From: Mucilaginibacter sp. cycad4
GTDB lineage: Bacteria; Bacteroidota; Bacteroidia; Sphingobacteriales; Sphingobacteriaceae
Direction of reading: 5' to 3'
Assembly (NCBI RefSeq): GCF_034263275.1
Contig: NZ_CP139559.1
Coordinates: 310,001-374,000 of the forward strand
Length of the DNA stretch: 64,000 nt
A model generated the notes under the pieces. It searched no databases, was not told the origin of the DNA, and saw only the letters and a program-made list of their open reading frames with translations. The stretch's first letter is position 1, and every line of letters begins with the position of its first letter. Made by a program: the position numbers and the translations under genes. This document shows positions 18,155 to 27,549 of the stretch, in pieces.

Positions 18155-19696
18155 TTAGTGGTCATTTATGATAACAATAGGCCTGGCCTGTTTTTTACGG
18201 TTGATGACCAGTAGTAAAAGCGGCATCGCCAATAAAAATATTAAACCGGAAAACAGGTAAGCATCTAAATAACTTAACAGGAACGATTGCCTGTTTATCG
18301 TGCTGTCAATAACTGCTATAGCCTTTTTATGCGCATCAAATGAAGAAAAGCCCCTGCTGCCGAAATAATTGGTAAGCTTGGCTATCCTTGCCATGGCCTG
18401 GTCATTGAAGTCGGTTATGTTAACCAACAGGTCATTGCGGTGCAAACCGAAGCGTTTGGCAACATAGGTATTGATTACTGCGATACCAAATGAGCCGCCC
18501 AACTGCCGCATCATGTTATTTAGGGCTGACCCCTGCGGGATATCTTTGGGTTCGAGCCCGGATACAGCCAAAGCAGTAAGCGGAACGGTTAACAGGGCAA
18601 TCCCCATAGCCCTGTAAATAAGCGGGCCTACCAGGTCGCCGGGTGCTGCCTCCAGGTTTACGCGCGACATCTGCCAGGTAAAGATTATGAAGATCACAAA
18701 GCCTGCTGTAATAATAATTAGCGGGGATACGCCCTTTTTTAGTAGCGTTGCCGAAAACAGCAAACCTACAATAGCCAACACCGCGCCGGGCAATAAGATA
18801 AGCCCTGTTATAGTAGGCGGGAAAAGCAGCACCCGTTGCGCCAGTACCGGGGTAAGGAATACCGAAGTAAACAATCCGAATCCTGTTACAAAGGTTAAAA
18901 TGGCTGCAACAGCAAGTGATTTGCTTTTGAGTACCCGCAAATCAATAACCGGATTAGGGGTTGTGAGTTCCCACCAGATAAATATACTGAGGCTGATAAC
19001 CGCTACTATAGTGAGTACGATGATGTAACCGGCCGAAAACCAGTCGTCGGTTTCGCCCCGCTCCAATACGGTTTGGAGTGAGCCTATGCCGATGATGAGC
19101 AGGAGGATGCCCCACCAGTCTACATTTTTTACTTTGGCTTTGATTTCCGGTTCGGTGACCAGCAATAAACTTGATATGGTTACGGCAATGCCGATAGGGA
19201 TATTGATATAAAAGATCCATGGCCAGGTATAATTTTCAGTGATGAAACCGCCCAGGGTAGGGCCGATGGTTGGGCCTAAAAATACGCCTACGCCAAATAG
19301 TGCGCTGGCTATACCTACGCGGTCTTTACCATAAACTTCAAACACGATGGCTTGAGATACTGATAAAAGGGCGCCACCACCAACGCCCTGTAAAAAGCGG
19401 AAAGCAACCAGTGTCCATATATCTGATGCCAGCCCGCACATAGCCGAAAAGAAAGTGAATGCGATAATAGACCCGATATAATAATTACGGCGACCAAGCT
19501 TGGTAGTTAAAAAGCTGGTCATGGGTATTACGATGATATTGGCTATGGCGTATGCGGTGATCACCCAGGAAGTGTCTTCGAGCGTTGCGCCAAGGTTACC
19601 GCTCATGTGCGAAAGGGCTACGTTTACTATGGAGGTGTCAATCAATTCCATGATAGCAGCAGCTATAACGGTAATGATGAGGATGCTTTTTTTCAT
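18155..19696 (-). CDS. DHA2-family MFS drug efflux transporter
   Basis: 513 aa with 14 predicted membrane segments, the DHA2 (EmrB/QacA) pattern. Motifs include ELIDTSIVNVALSHM in the first helix, LTTKLGRRNYY after helix 2 (motif A), and GVGVFLGPTIGPTLGGFITE in helix 5 (motif C, antiporter). It exports drugs or lipophilic compounds in exchange for protons at the inner membrane. No adaptor or outer-membrane gene is adjacent. It is downstream of the SDR gene and upstream of tetR, all on the minus strand, and its promoter has the palindrome at 19724-19757. Confidence 0.93.
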   Translation of the reverse strand: MKKSILIITVIAAAIMELIDTSIVNVALSHMSGNLGATLEDTSWVITAYAIANIIVIPMTSFLTTKLGRRNYYIGSIIAFTFFSAMCGLASDIWTLVAFRFLQGVGGGALLSVSQAIVFEVYGKDRVGIASALFGVGVFLGPTIGPTLGGFITENYTWPWIFYINIPIGIAVTISSLLLVTEPEIKAKVKNVDWWGILLLIIGIGSLQTVLERGETDDWFSAGYIIVLTIVAVISLSIFIWWELTTPNPVIDLRVLKSKSLAVAAILTFVTGFGLFTSVFLTPVLAQRVLLFPPTITGLILLPGAVLAIVGLLFSATLLKKGVSPLIIITAGFVIFIIFTWQMSRVNLEAAPGDLVGPLIYRAMGIALLTVPLTALAVSGLEPKDIPQGSALNNMMRQLGGSFGIAVINTYVAKRFGLHRNDLLVNITDFNDQAMARIAKLTNYFGSRGFSSFDAHKKAIAVIDSTINRQSFLLSYLDAYLFSGLIFLLAMPLLLLVINRKKQARPIVIINDH

Positions 19697-19723
19697 TAAA
19701 GTATGAATTATGAAGTAATAATT

Positions 19724-19757
19724 GCCCTAAAAAATACCGATCGGTATTTTTTAGGGC
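19724..19757 (-). promoter_or_regulatory. TetR operator 2 (efflux pump)
   Basis: A perfect 34-bp palindrome with the core ATACCGATCGGTAT and flanking arms that extend to GCCCTAAAA and TTTTAGGGC. It ends 28 bp upstream of the pump start codon. The core matches operators 1 and 3. Confidence 0.75.
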
Positions 19758-19788
19758 AAAAAAATTACACCAGAAATTATCTCTGGTG
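19758..19788 (-). terminator. Rho-independent terminator of the SDR gene
   Basis: On the minus strand CACCAGA-gataatt-TCTGGTG (19788 to 19768) is followed by T-rich DNA (positions 19764-19758). The stem includes the last codons and stop of the SDR gene. It separates the SDR gene from the pump, so each has its own promoter. Confidence 0.7.
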
Positions 19789-20514
19789 CAGGGCCTTTAA
19801 AGCTTCGGCCGGGTTTGACAGGAATAAGCGATAAAATGCTTCTGTACCTGCTACGCGGATCTCGTAGTTATTGGTTTCAAAACCGGCTGTAAATTCATCT
19901 GCCACCTGTGATGCCGGGATGCCGTTATGGCCGCCAATCTCTGCCGAAAATTCGGTATCAACCAGTGGCGGCATCAGCTCAAATACGTTAACATTGGTAT
20001 CCTCTAAAGCAGCCCTTAATGAAATGGTATAAGAATGCAAAGCTGCTTTGGTTGCCGAGTAGGTAGCTGTTTGTTTACCTGGCAAAAAGGCAACTATCGA
20101 TGATACGTTTACGATAGCCGCTTCACTTTGCTGACGCAAAACAGGTAATAATTTTTCGTTCAGGCGTACAACTGAAATATAATTTGTGAACATTTCTGCC
20201 TGTGCATTTTCAAAAACATTAGGCGTAGTAAGCAGGTCGTTAATTGAAGCTGCACCGGCGTTGTTGATCACCACGTTAAGCTGCGGGAAGTCTTTTTTCA
20301 CTCGTGCGGTTAAGGCTTCCACATCTTCTGCATTTGATATATCAGCTTTAATAGCGGTTACGTTTTGCAATTGGGCTGCGGCTTTATCCAAACGCTCCTG
20401 GTTGCGGCCAATGATAATTACATGGTTGTTTTTAGCAGATAATTGTTTAGCTATTTCAAAACCTATGCCGGCACTGCCGCCGGTGATTAATACGGTATTT
20501 TCTGAAGTTTTCAT
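19777..20514 (-). CDS. SDR-family oxidoreductase (DltE-like)
   Basis: 245 aa from ATG 20514 (MKTSENTVLITGG). A start at 20580 would place 22 residues across operator 3 and its -7 box, so it was rejected. Classical short-chain dehydrogenase: cofactor motif TGGSAGIG, NNAG near residue 85, and catalytic Ser-Tyr-Lys (NVSSIVAF; YSATKAA). It reduces or oxidises a carbonyl or alcohol with NAD(P)H. Its substrate is unknown; the shared TetR operator suggests it modifies the compound that the pump exports. Confidence 0.92.
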   Translation of the reverse strand: MKTSENTVLITGGSAGIGFEIAKQLSAKNNHVIIIGRNQERLDKAAAQLQNVTAIKADISNAEDVEALTARVKKDFPQLNVVINNAGAASINDLLTTPNVFENAQAEMFTNYISVVRLNEKLLPVLRQQSEAAIVNVSSIVAFLPGKQTATYSATKAALHSYTISLRAALEDTNVNVFELMPPLVDTEFSAEIGGHNGIPASQVADEFTAGFETNNYEIRVAGTEAFYRLFLSNPAEALKALHQR

Positions 20515-20540
20515 GTTGTGTGTGTCATTAATTTCGACAG

Positions 20541-20572
20541 TACAAAAATATACCAATCGGTATATTTTTGTA
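20541..20572 (-). promoter_or_regulatory. TetR operator 3 (SDR gene)
   Basis: ATACC-AATC-GGTAT extended to perfect 14-bp arms (32 bp in total) centred on 20556. On the minus strand it overlaps TATTTTTG, a TAnnTTTG -7 box. It starts 27 bp upstream of the SDR start codon. Confidence 0.75.
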
Positions 20573-20677
20573 TCATCCATTTGTCATTGTTGTAAATTGT
20601 TGATTTTTAGGGATAATGAGAACCTTAAGCTCGTTACAAGCGAACGCGAGATGAGATAAAAGTGTGCAATAAAAAAT

Positions 20678-20789
20678 ATGTCATTGCGAGCGTAGCGCGG
20701 CAATCGCACGGAAGCTTAGCCGCTCTGTATAGCATGCGATTGCCACGTCGCGCCCAGGCTCATTCCTATCTCGCTCCTCGCAATGACAT
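20678..20789. repeat. Dispersed palindromic repeat, family A (copy 3)
   Basis: ATGTCATTGCGAGCG...GCGGCAATCGCACGG on the left pairs with GCGATTGCCACG...CTCGCAATGACAT on the right. The middle differs from the GTACGAAGC form of other copies. It lies between the SDR promoter and the lutC 3' end. Confidence 0.75.
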
Positions 20790-20808
20790 GATTCTTAAGG
20801 GCGATCTG

Positions 20809-21399
20809 TTAAAGTATAAACACCGATAAACTCCTCGGCCCATGCGCACCAATAACCAAGGATTGTTCAATATCAGCTGTTTTTGAAGGCCCGGATATAA
20901 ATGAGCCATAACCATAACCGGCATCGCCAATGGTTTGGTAAGCTTGCGCCATAGTTGGTACAAAATCATCTTTACCAATTACAACTGCCAAATGCTGGGC
21001 AATGAACGGTAATACCCGGCTGCCCATTTCTTTTTCGGTAAGCCAGAGTGCACCGTTTTCGGCAACGCCAAGGTTGGTGCGAAGTACGGTTAGCTCTACA
21101 TCGGCAAAGTTGTGACCATCTTCGTGCTTTACAGTATCGGCATAAATGTAATCGCTCAGCTCATTAAGGGCCGATATGATCTTTACCCCGGGTTTAAATT
21201 CATTATTGATGATGGTTTTGATCTCATCAAAGCCACTTACTTCGTAAACAAAACTACCACCGCCTGTGGCTATGGTTTTATATTTTGAAACCAGGTCTGT
21301 CCGGACATCCGTGAGCGTATTCAACACTTCCATATCAGGTAGTGGGTTAGCTGCAGGCTGATTGAATTTTACAGCGGCTAATATTTTTTCGCGGCTCAT
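20809..21399 (-). CDS. lutC: Lactate utilisation protein C (LUD domain)
   Basis: 196 aa from ATG 21399 (MSREKILAAVKFN), overlapping the lutB stop codon by four bases (ATGA); the longer ORF start at 21432 lies inside lutB. The LutC/YkgG LUD domain is recognisable by GVAENGALWLTEKE and FISGPSKTADIEQSLVIGAHGP. With LutA and LutB it forms an iron-sulfur L-lactate oxidising complex of the cytoplasm. Gene order lutA-lutB-lutC is standard. Confidence 0.93.
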   Translation of the reverse strand: MSREKILAAVKFNQPAANPLPDMEVLNTLTDVRTDLVSKYKTIATGGGSFVYEVSGFDEIKTIINNEFKPGVKIISALNELSDYIYADTVKHEDGHNFADVELTVLRTNLGVAENGALWLTEKEMGSRVLPFIAQHLAVVIGKDDFVPTMAQAYQTIGDAGYGYGSFISGPSKTADIEQSLVIGAHGPRSLSVFIL

Positions 21400-22784
21400 G
21401 AATTTTTTGCTCCTTTCCTTTTGGCATACCATTCACCGAATGACTCATCGGGTGCTTTGGGCATTTCCCGTTGATTGTACCATGGGTTTAATTTATTGTT
21501 CACTGCAAAAGGGACGTATTTAAATACCAGCCTGCCGGTTTTGCCGCCCATGCGGTATAAAGTTGGCGAAGCCAGCGTTAAGGCCATTGCCTTCATGGCC
21601 AAGGTTTTTGTTTTGGGCGAGTATCCTTCTTTAACAATTACCTGCCGCCATTTATATAGCTGGTCATGAATATCTATCTTAACCGGGCATACATTGCTGC
21701 ATGAGCCGCAAAGGGTAGAGGCAAAGGGCAGGTCGGCATATTTTTTCATGTCGAGATTGGGCGCCAGGATAGAACCAATTGGCCCGGCAACGGCGGTATG
21801 GTAGCTGTGGCCCCCGCTTTTACGATAAACCGGGCAGGTATTCATACAAGCTCCGCAACGGATGCATTTTAACGAATTGCGAAAGTCTTCGCGCCCTAAC
21901 TGTATGCTGCGCCCGTTATCAACAATAACAATATGAATTTCGGTGCCATCCTGCGGTTTACTGAAATGGCTGGAGTAGGTGGTGATCGGCTGACCTGTAG
22001 CACTGCGGGTAAGCAGGCGTAAAAACACACCAAGGTGCTTTCTTTCAGGGATAATCTTTTCTATACCCATCGAGGCAATATGGATCTCGGCCAAATGAGC
22101 GCCCATATCGGCATTTCCCTCGTTGGTGCAAATTACAAATTCGCCGGTTTCGGCCACGGCAAAGTTAACGCCGGTAAGTGCAGCGCGACGGGTTAAAAAC
22201 ACCTCGCGCAAATGCTGTCGGGCAGTTTCAGTTAATATTTTAGGGTCTGATTCACCTTTGGCCGAACCTAAATGCTCGTGGAAAATGTCGCCTATCTCTT
22301 CCTTCTTTTTATGGATGCAGGGTAATACAATATGACTGGGTGGTTCATTCGCCAATTGTACAATCCGCTCGCCAAGGTCTGAGTCAATTACGTCGATGCC
22401 ATGCTCTTTCAGGTATTCGTTTAAATGACATTCCTCGGTAAGCATCGATTTGCTTTTTACCATTTTGGTAATGCCCCTTTGTTCAAGCAGGCTGTGTACA
22501 ATCTGGTTATGTTCAGCAGCATCTGCCGCCCAGTGTACAATGATGCCATTTTTAGCGGCGTTGGCCTCAAACTGCTCCAGGTAGGCGCTCAGGTTTGAGA
22601 GTACGTTAAATTTTATCTGCGACGCGGTTTCGCGCAGCAATTCCCATTCGGGCAGTTTATGCGCGGCAATATCTCTTTTGGCACGTACCCACCACAGGGT
22701 TTCGTCGTGCCAGTTTACGCGTGGTTCGTCACGGTTAAAGTCGGCAGCTAAATGCGGGTGATCTTTGGTAGTAGCGGTACTCAT
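21396..22784 (-). CDS. lutB: Lactate utilisation iron-sulfur protein B
   Basis: 462 aa. N-terminal LUD-type domain (about residues 60-300: TNEGNADMGAHLAEIHIASMG in part) and C-terminal ferredoxin-like domain with CIRCGACMNTCPVYRKSGGH and CGSCSNVCPVKIDIHDQL, which carry two [4Fe-4S] clusters. It transfers electrons from lactate in the LutABC complex. Its ATG overlaps the lutA stop codon by one base (TAATG), and lutC overlaps its end by four, so translation is likely coupled. Confidence 0.95.
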   Translation of the reverse strand: MSTATTKDHPHLAADFNRDEPRVNWHDETLWWVRAKRDIAAHKLPEWELLRETASQIKFNVLSNLSAYLEQFEANAAKNGIIVHWAADAAEHNQIVHSLLEQRGITKMVKSKSMLTEECHLNEYLKEHGIDVIDSDLGERIVQLANEPPSHIVLPCIHKKKEEIGDIFHEHLGSAKGESDPKILTETARQHLREVFLTRRAALTGVNFAVAETGEFVICTNEGNADMGAHLAEIHIASMGIEKIIPERKHLGVFLRLLTRSATGQPITTYSSHFSKPQDGTEIHIVIVDNGRSIQLGREDFRNSLKCIRCGACMNTCPVYRKSGGHSYHTAVAGPIGSILAPNLDMKKYADLPFASTLCGSCSNVCPVKIDIHDQLYKWRQVIVKEGYSPKTKTLAMKAMALTLASPTLYRMGGKTGRLVFKYVPFAVNNKLNPWYNQREMPKAPDESFGEWYAKRKGAKNS

Positions 22785-23521
22785 TACATGCTGTGGTTTA
22801 AAATCTCGGCCATGTGAATTACTTTAACATCACTGTTTTGGCGGCGCAGAATGCCTTCGAGGTGCATGAGGCATGAAAGATCGGCCGAGGTGATGTATTG
22901 TGCCCCGTGCGATACATGGTCGGCCACGCGATCTTTACCCATTTTGGCCGATACAGCCTCTTCAACCACGCAAAACGTACCGCCGAAACCGCAGCAATCG
23001 TCCTGTCGGCTCAATGGAACCAGTTCAAGTCCGTTAACCATATCAAGCAGTTGTGCCGGTTTGCTGAAAGGCTCGGCAACCAGCTCGCTCATTTGGGCTA
23101 TGCGCAAGCCCCGCAATCCGTGGCAGCTTTGGTGCAAGCCAACCCGGTAAGGAAAGCTGGCAGTAAGTTGTTTCACCCTTAATACATCAACCAAAAACTC
23201 GGTAAGCTCATAAACCTTTTTGCGGATCTCTGTTGCCTGTTCTTCGCGGCCATCGGCATGTAAATGCTCTTTGATATGCAGGGTACAGCTGCCCGATGGA
23301 CAGACAATGTAATCGTATCCCGAAAAATTATCGACAAATAAATTATTGCAACCGCCGGTTAAATGCTCATAGCCCGAATTGGCCATCGGCTGCCCGCAGC
23401 AGGTTTGATTTTTAGGGTAATGGACTTCACAGCCAAGTTTCTCCAGTAGCTCCAGCGTAGCAATGGCCGCTTGGGGGTAAAACTGGTCGACATAGCAAGG
23501 TACAAACAGGGCAACTCTCAT
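22784..23521 (-). CDS. lutA: Lactate utilisation protein A (CCG-domain)
   Basis: 245 aa. Two cysteine-rich CCG domains are visible: CCGQPMANSGYEH near residue 61 and CCGFGGTFCVVEE near 190, which bind an Fe-S cluster as in heterodisulfide reductase-type proteins. It is the first gene of lutABC, which lets the cell grow on L-lactate or detoxify it. No LldR- or LutR-type regulator is adjacent. Confidence 0.94.
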   Translation of the reverse strand: MRVALFVPCYVDQFYPQAAIATLELLEKLGCEVHYPKNQTCCGQPMANSGYEHLTGGCNNLFVDNFSGYDYIVCPSGSCTLHIKEHLHADGREEQATEIRKKVYELTEFLVDVLRVKQLTASFPYRVGLHQSCHGLRGLRIAQMSELVAEPFSKPAQLLDMVNGLELVPLSRQDDCCGFGGTFCVVEEAVSAKMGKDRVADHVSHGAQYITSADLSCLMHLEGILRRQNSDVKVIHMAEILNHSM

Positions 23522-23695
23522 CGTTTACACGTTTACTTTATTGGTAAAGCAATATTAGCGTTTATAATTTGCACAACTATCCTTTGGTATCCTGCAAGCA
23601 AATCAAACGGTTATATACTAATCATCGAAAGTACAGCTAAGTGTGTTATGAGTTTTCAATTTTATTTGCAAAATGTTGATGTTTATTTGCAGATT

Positions 23696-23812
23696 GTCTG
23701 AACCGGGATTTTGGGGGATTTGTTGGATTAAGGGGTTTTTTGAATATGAAGTGAATTAGAAGGGGTAATTCAAATCCCATAAATCCTTTCATCCATTTAA
23801 TCTTGGTTCAGA
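23696..23812. repeat. Long imperfect inverted repeat, family D
   Basis: GTCTGAACCGGGATTTTGG (left) is opposed by CCATTTAATCTTGGTTCAGA (right), forming an imperfect 117-bp hairpin-like unit with GGATT/AATCC repeats. A left-arm copy is at 27399-27435 and a short related stretch follows the gene at 32326. The remaining spacer (23522-23695) is AT-rich and shows no gene; it should hold the lut promoter, but no clear TAnnTTTG box was found. Confidence 0.6.
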
Positions 23813-23837
23813 AAAATCAGCGAATCAACGGTCGGTT

Positions 23838-24482
23838 TTACTGCACATAAGCCAGCTTCACATCCTTATAAGCCGGTTTCTGAAGTTGCTTTTTCAAGCC
23901 TTTAAAACTTTCCATTGGGCCTTGTGCTGCAAACATATTGATAAGCCAGGCCGGTACCGAACCACCTGGATCAAGGTGCAGGGTATAAACAATGCTTACA
24001 TGGCTGCTATCGGTTGGCGTAATAACCCAGCGGCCGGTTGAGTTTTCAACCCTTACAATGCCATCTTTCGCGGGTACCATATTTGAGATAACGGGCGCAT
24101 CGATAGTCACAACTTTGGTTTTAGCATCCTGCGTAACTTTTAAATGCGCAACGAAATCGCGGTTATGCACCGGCCAGGGGATATTTACTTCCGAGTAGTA
24201 ATAAATATCTGATGGAGATACCTGTTTAATAACGGTTGCCGATTTGGTATGGTAAACCCACTCGCCGCAGGTTTTAATATCCATAAGCACAGCCACTAAC
24301 TGTGCCGCAGTTGCGTTAAATGTGCATTCTACTTTTATGGCTTTGATCTTTGAATCAGCGATATGACGGGTGTAAACCCTGATGCCCTCTTTATCGGTGC
24401 TTAATGACCAAGGCTCTTCCGGGCCGGCCACTGCAAGTTTGGCAACAAATAATAAAAATACGATAGATAATATCCTGCGCAT
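23838..24482 (-). CDS. Secreted START-domain protein
   Basis: 214 aa with a signal peptide (about residues 1-19, LLFVAKLAVAGPEE). The remainder is a START-like lipid-binding fold: EPWSLSTDKEGIRVYTR, WVYHTKSATVIKQ and VHNRDFVAHLKV, with a C-terminal helix of WLINMFAAQGPMESF. START proteins bind lipids or sterols in a hydrophobic cavity. The secreted form here could carry lipids in the periplasm (inference). It stands alone. Confidence 0.85.
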   Translation of the reverse strand: MRRILSIVFLLFVAKLAVAGPEEPWSLSTDKEGIRVYTRHIADSKIKAIKVECTFNATAAQLVAVLMDIKTCGEWVYHTKSATVIKQVSPSDIYYYSEVNIPWPVHNRDFVAHLKVTQDAKTKVVTIDAPVISNMVPAKDGIVRVENSTGRWVITPTDSSHVSIVYTLHLDPGGSVPAWLINMFAAQGPMESFKGLKKQLQKPAYKDVKLAYVQ

Positions 24483-24523
24483 GGTATCAGTGATTGTAAA
24501 TAAGGTGGGGCAAATTTATATAC

Positions 24524-24548
24524 AAAAACAAGCCGGGGTTGCCCCGGC
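24524..24548 (-). terminator. Terminator of the GH78 gene
   Basis: On the minus strand GCCGGGG-caa-CCCCGGC is followed by TTGTTTTTG. It lies 70 bases after the rhamnosidase stop codon and upstream of the START gene, which reads in the same direction. Confidence 0.7.
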
Positions 24549-24618
24549 CTGTCAGTAAATGGTCATTTGATTCGCGCAGATATTAAAATATGAAAATGCT
24601 ATGGCATTTGCGGCAGTA

Positions 24619-27288
24619 TTATTTTATTTCGAATACGTAGCTACCCGCAGCGACCTTATACAACCCGGGGTTGTTAAGCGGTTTGCCGCCAAGGTAAACT
24701 TTACCTGCCGGGAAGGTGATTGTTGCTGTTGAATTGGCGGGTACAGTAACCTTATAAGTTATCCCATTACCAGTACGCTGCCATGATGAAACGATATTAC
24801 CATACGGCCCTTTATGCGTGGCCGTAAACTCATTTAAACCCGGTACAAAATGCGGTTGCAACAATACATTTTTAAAACCCGGATGCTCAGGATCGGGGTG
24901 GATACCCGCAATGCCTTTGTATAGCCAGGCACCAATTTCGCCAAACATAATGTGATTGAGCGATATATCGGATTTTGCATCTATCTGCCAGTTTTCATAT
25001 AACGTGGTTGCGCCATTAACCATCCACCAGCCCCATGAAGGGAAGGTTTCCTGCGATGCTATTTTGTAAGCCACGTCAGCGTATCCGTTGTCGCTCAAAG
25101 CACTCAAAATGGCCTTGGCACCAAGAATACCCACATCTAAATGAAAATTATCGGCGGCAACACGTTTGGCCAGGTTAGCTGCTACTTTACTCTTCATGTT
25201 TTCGGGTACTATGCCCCAGTAAAGCGGTACGCTTAGTTCCGTCTGCAATCCTTTGCCATAGGTGCCCGTCGCGGTATCTAAATACTTTGCGTTGATGGCA
25301 TTTTTGATCTTATTGGCCAGCGCGGTGTATTTTACATAATCGGCTTGTTTGCCTAATATTTTGGCCGCTTTGGCCAGGATGGTGGCATCGGTATAGTAAT
25401 AAACTGATGAAGTAAGCTCAACCGGGGAAACAGATTTTACCGGAACCCAGTCGCCAAGGCCCCAGGTAGTAAGGCCGGTCGGGTAAAGTTCATCTATGTG
25501 GTTTACATATTTTTCAATAGCATTGTAGCTATCGGCAAGCAATTTACTATCGCCATAAAATAGATAAATATTATACGGAATAATGGCGATGGTGCTGGTC
25601 CAATCTGGGCCGTTACCCCATTCATAACCCCAGCCGCCGGTTGGAATAATGGATGGCAGTACGCCGTTTGGCTGCTGCTCGTCGCGGTGATCGGCCAGCC
25701 ATTTTTCGTAAACGGTGATGCCATCGAAGTTATATAAGCCTGTTTCGCTGGCAATGTGTGCGTCGCCCGTCCATCCGTTCTTTTCGCGTTGCGGGCAGTC
25801 GGTAGGATAGCCGAACAGGTTGCTTAAATAACTGTTGTTAGTGGCAGTCCAGATTTGGTTGATAGTTTGGTTTGAAGCTTTAACGGTACCAATCGGTTCC
25901 ACATCGCTGTGCATAAAAAATGCCTTGATGTTCTCCTTGTCAATCTGAATAGGCTTGCTGCTGCTTACTTCAATATACTGAAAGCCCTTATAGTTAAAGC
26001 GAGGTGAAAATGTTTCTTCTCCCTTGCCTCCTAAAATGAAAATATCGGTTTGAAATGGATCTTTATCATCGGTAGGACGGTAATGCAGATCAATATTTGA
26101 TTGGTCAACGTGACCGTTCTTGTTCAACCTTTCGGCATGTTTCAGGCGGATCACTGTACCCGAATCGCCTTTAACGGTGATCTGGCTTACGCCTGAGATA
26201 TTCCTGCCCATATCAAACACCCAAACGTCGCTGTCAATTTTGGTAACGCTTTTGGTGCTGATGGTATCAACCGCACGAATGGGCTGCATAGTCTGCGATA
26301 CGATGTTCATGGATGGAGCCGCGCGGTTAATGACAGGTTTCCATTTTTTGTCGTCAAAATTAGCGGTGTTCCAGCCCGGTTGTTCTAAGCGACCATCATA
26401 ATGCTCGGCAGTATAGATGCTGTTGAAAACGACAGGGCTAAGTGATGTTTTCCAATCGGTGCCGGATTTTACGGTTTCAACAGAGCCATCGGTATAAGTG
26501 ATGCGCAAATCCATACAAAATACCGGGCGGCCGCGCCATGGTGCCTGGTGAAAAAACCAAACAGCCGTGCTCTGGTGGTTATACCAGCCATTGCCCAGCA
26601 ACACGCCAACTGCGTTTTTACCGCTTTGTAATTGAGCAGTAACATCATATGAAACGTAAAGCGTCCGCCTGTCGAACCGGGTATACATAGGATCGAGCCG
26701 GTGGTTGCCGATCTTTTTGCCGTTAAGATATAATTCATATAAACCAGCCACCGCGATATAAGCCCTTGCCGAGCGGATTGGCTTAGCTACCTTAAATGTA
26801 TTGCGAAAGTATGGTGCAGGGTTTACGGCGATCCCTTTGTTATCGCTGATCCATGAGCCTTTCCAGTTCTGCATCCCCATCATGCCTGTTTCGAAGCTGA
26901 CTATCGGCGATGCAGAAAGCTTTTTACCGGTTTGGTCCCAAAGCTGAACCTTCCAGAAATATTTAGTAAAAGGTTTTAGTTGCCGGCCACTATAAATAGC
27001 AAGGTTGGTTGATGAAGCAATTTTGGTGGTGGCCCACGCGTTGCCTTTGGCTGCAGAAACAGCAATTGAATCAGTACCTACAAAAAGCTGATAAGCACTT
27101 TGGGCTGCTCCCTGCGTTTTATCATCCATAAGCCAGGTTAAGCGTGGGTGAGCGTTGTCGATACCTATTGGGTTTATAAGATATTCGGATTTAAGGCCTG
27201 CAGCCCCGGGTGTTTGGGCTTCCGTTACCGAAAAAAAGCAAAATAATAAGGCAATGCTAAGCAATGGCTTACATAAAGGGTGTTTCAT
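24619..27288 (-). CDS. Secreted alpha-L-rhamnosidase (GH78)
   Basis: 889 aa, with a signal peptide (about residues 1-25). It shows the GH78 domain order: N-terminal fibronectin/Ig-like domain (about 30-140), beta-sandwich rhamnosidase_N and concanavalin-like domains, the catalytic (alpha/alpha)6 barrel near 470-800 (YPTDCPQREKNGWTGDAHIA, with acidic residues; VYEKWLADHRDEQQPNG; WGLGDWVP), and a C-terminal beta domain (GKVYLGGKPLNNPGLY). It removes rhamnose from plant polysaccharides or flavonoid glycosides in the periplasm or outside. It is single, with no SusCD pair in this stretch. Confidence 0.94.
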   Translation of the reverse strand: MKHPLCKPLLSIALLFCFFSVTEAQTPGAAGLKSEYLINPIGIDNAHPRLTWLMDDKTQGAAQSAYQLFVGTDSIAVSAAKGNAWATTKIASSTNLAIYSGRQLKPFTKYFWKVQLWDQTGKKLSASPIVSFETGMMGMQNWKGSWISDNKGIAVNPAPYFRNTFKVAKPIRSARAYIAVAGLYELYLNGKKIGNHRLDPMYTRFDRRTLYVSYDVTAQLQSGKNAVGVLLGNGWYNHQSTAVWFFHQAPWRGRPVFCMDLRITYTDGSVETVKSGTDWKTSLSPVVFNSIYTAEHYDGRLEQPGWNTANFDDKKWKPVINRAAPSMNIVSQTMQPIRAVDTISTKSVTKIDSDVWVFDMGRNISGVSQITVKGDSGTVIRLKHAERLNKNGHVDQSNIDLHYRPTDDKDPFQTDIFILGGKGEETFSPRFNYKGFQYIEVSSSKPIQIDKENIKAFFMHSDVEPIGTVKASNQTINQIWTATNNSYLSNLFGYPTDCPQREKNGWTGDAHIASETGLYNFDGITVYEKWLADHRDEQQPNGVLPSIIPTGGWGYEWGNGPDWTSTIAIIPYNIYLFYGDSKLLADSYNAIEKYVNHIDELYPTGLTTWGLGDWVPVKSVSPVELTSSVYYYTDATILAKAAKILGKQADYVKYTALANKIKNAINAKYLDTATGTYGKGLQTELSVPLYWGIVPENMKSKVAANLAKRVAADNFHLDVGILGAKAILSALSDNGYADVAYKIASQETFPSWGWWMVNGATTLYENWQIDAKSDISLNHIMFGEIGAWLYKGIAGIHPDPEHPGFKNVLLQPHFVPGLNEFTATHKGPYGNIVSSWQRTGNGITYKVTVPANSTATITFPAGKVYLGGKPLNNPGLYKVAAGSYVFEIK

Positions 27289-27398
27289 GTGGTTAAGATA
27301 GCGGTTTATACAATATTGGCCAAAGGCTGTAATATGTTGTCACAATTAGCAATGTTAATTGGATGGTTTGGGATTGGCATCCTGAACTGTCTTATTTA

Positions 27399-27435
27399 GT
27401 CTGAACCAGGATTTGGGGGGATTTTTAGGATGAGC
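27399..27435. repeat. Partial repeat of family D
   Basis: GTCTGAACCAGGATTTGGGG followed by GGATTTTTAGGATGA repeats the left arm of the 23696-23812 element. No matching right arm follows. Confidence 0.5.
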
Positions 27436-27549
27436 AGGTTGATGCAGGCGATCGTGAGGATACGACCTTGGGGGAAGAATGGCTCTTTGTCTCCGCAAAA
27501 AAAATCCCCCCGCTGCTGCTCGGCTCCCGCCGGGTGGCAACTATCTTAC

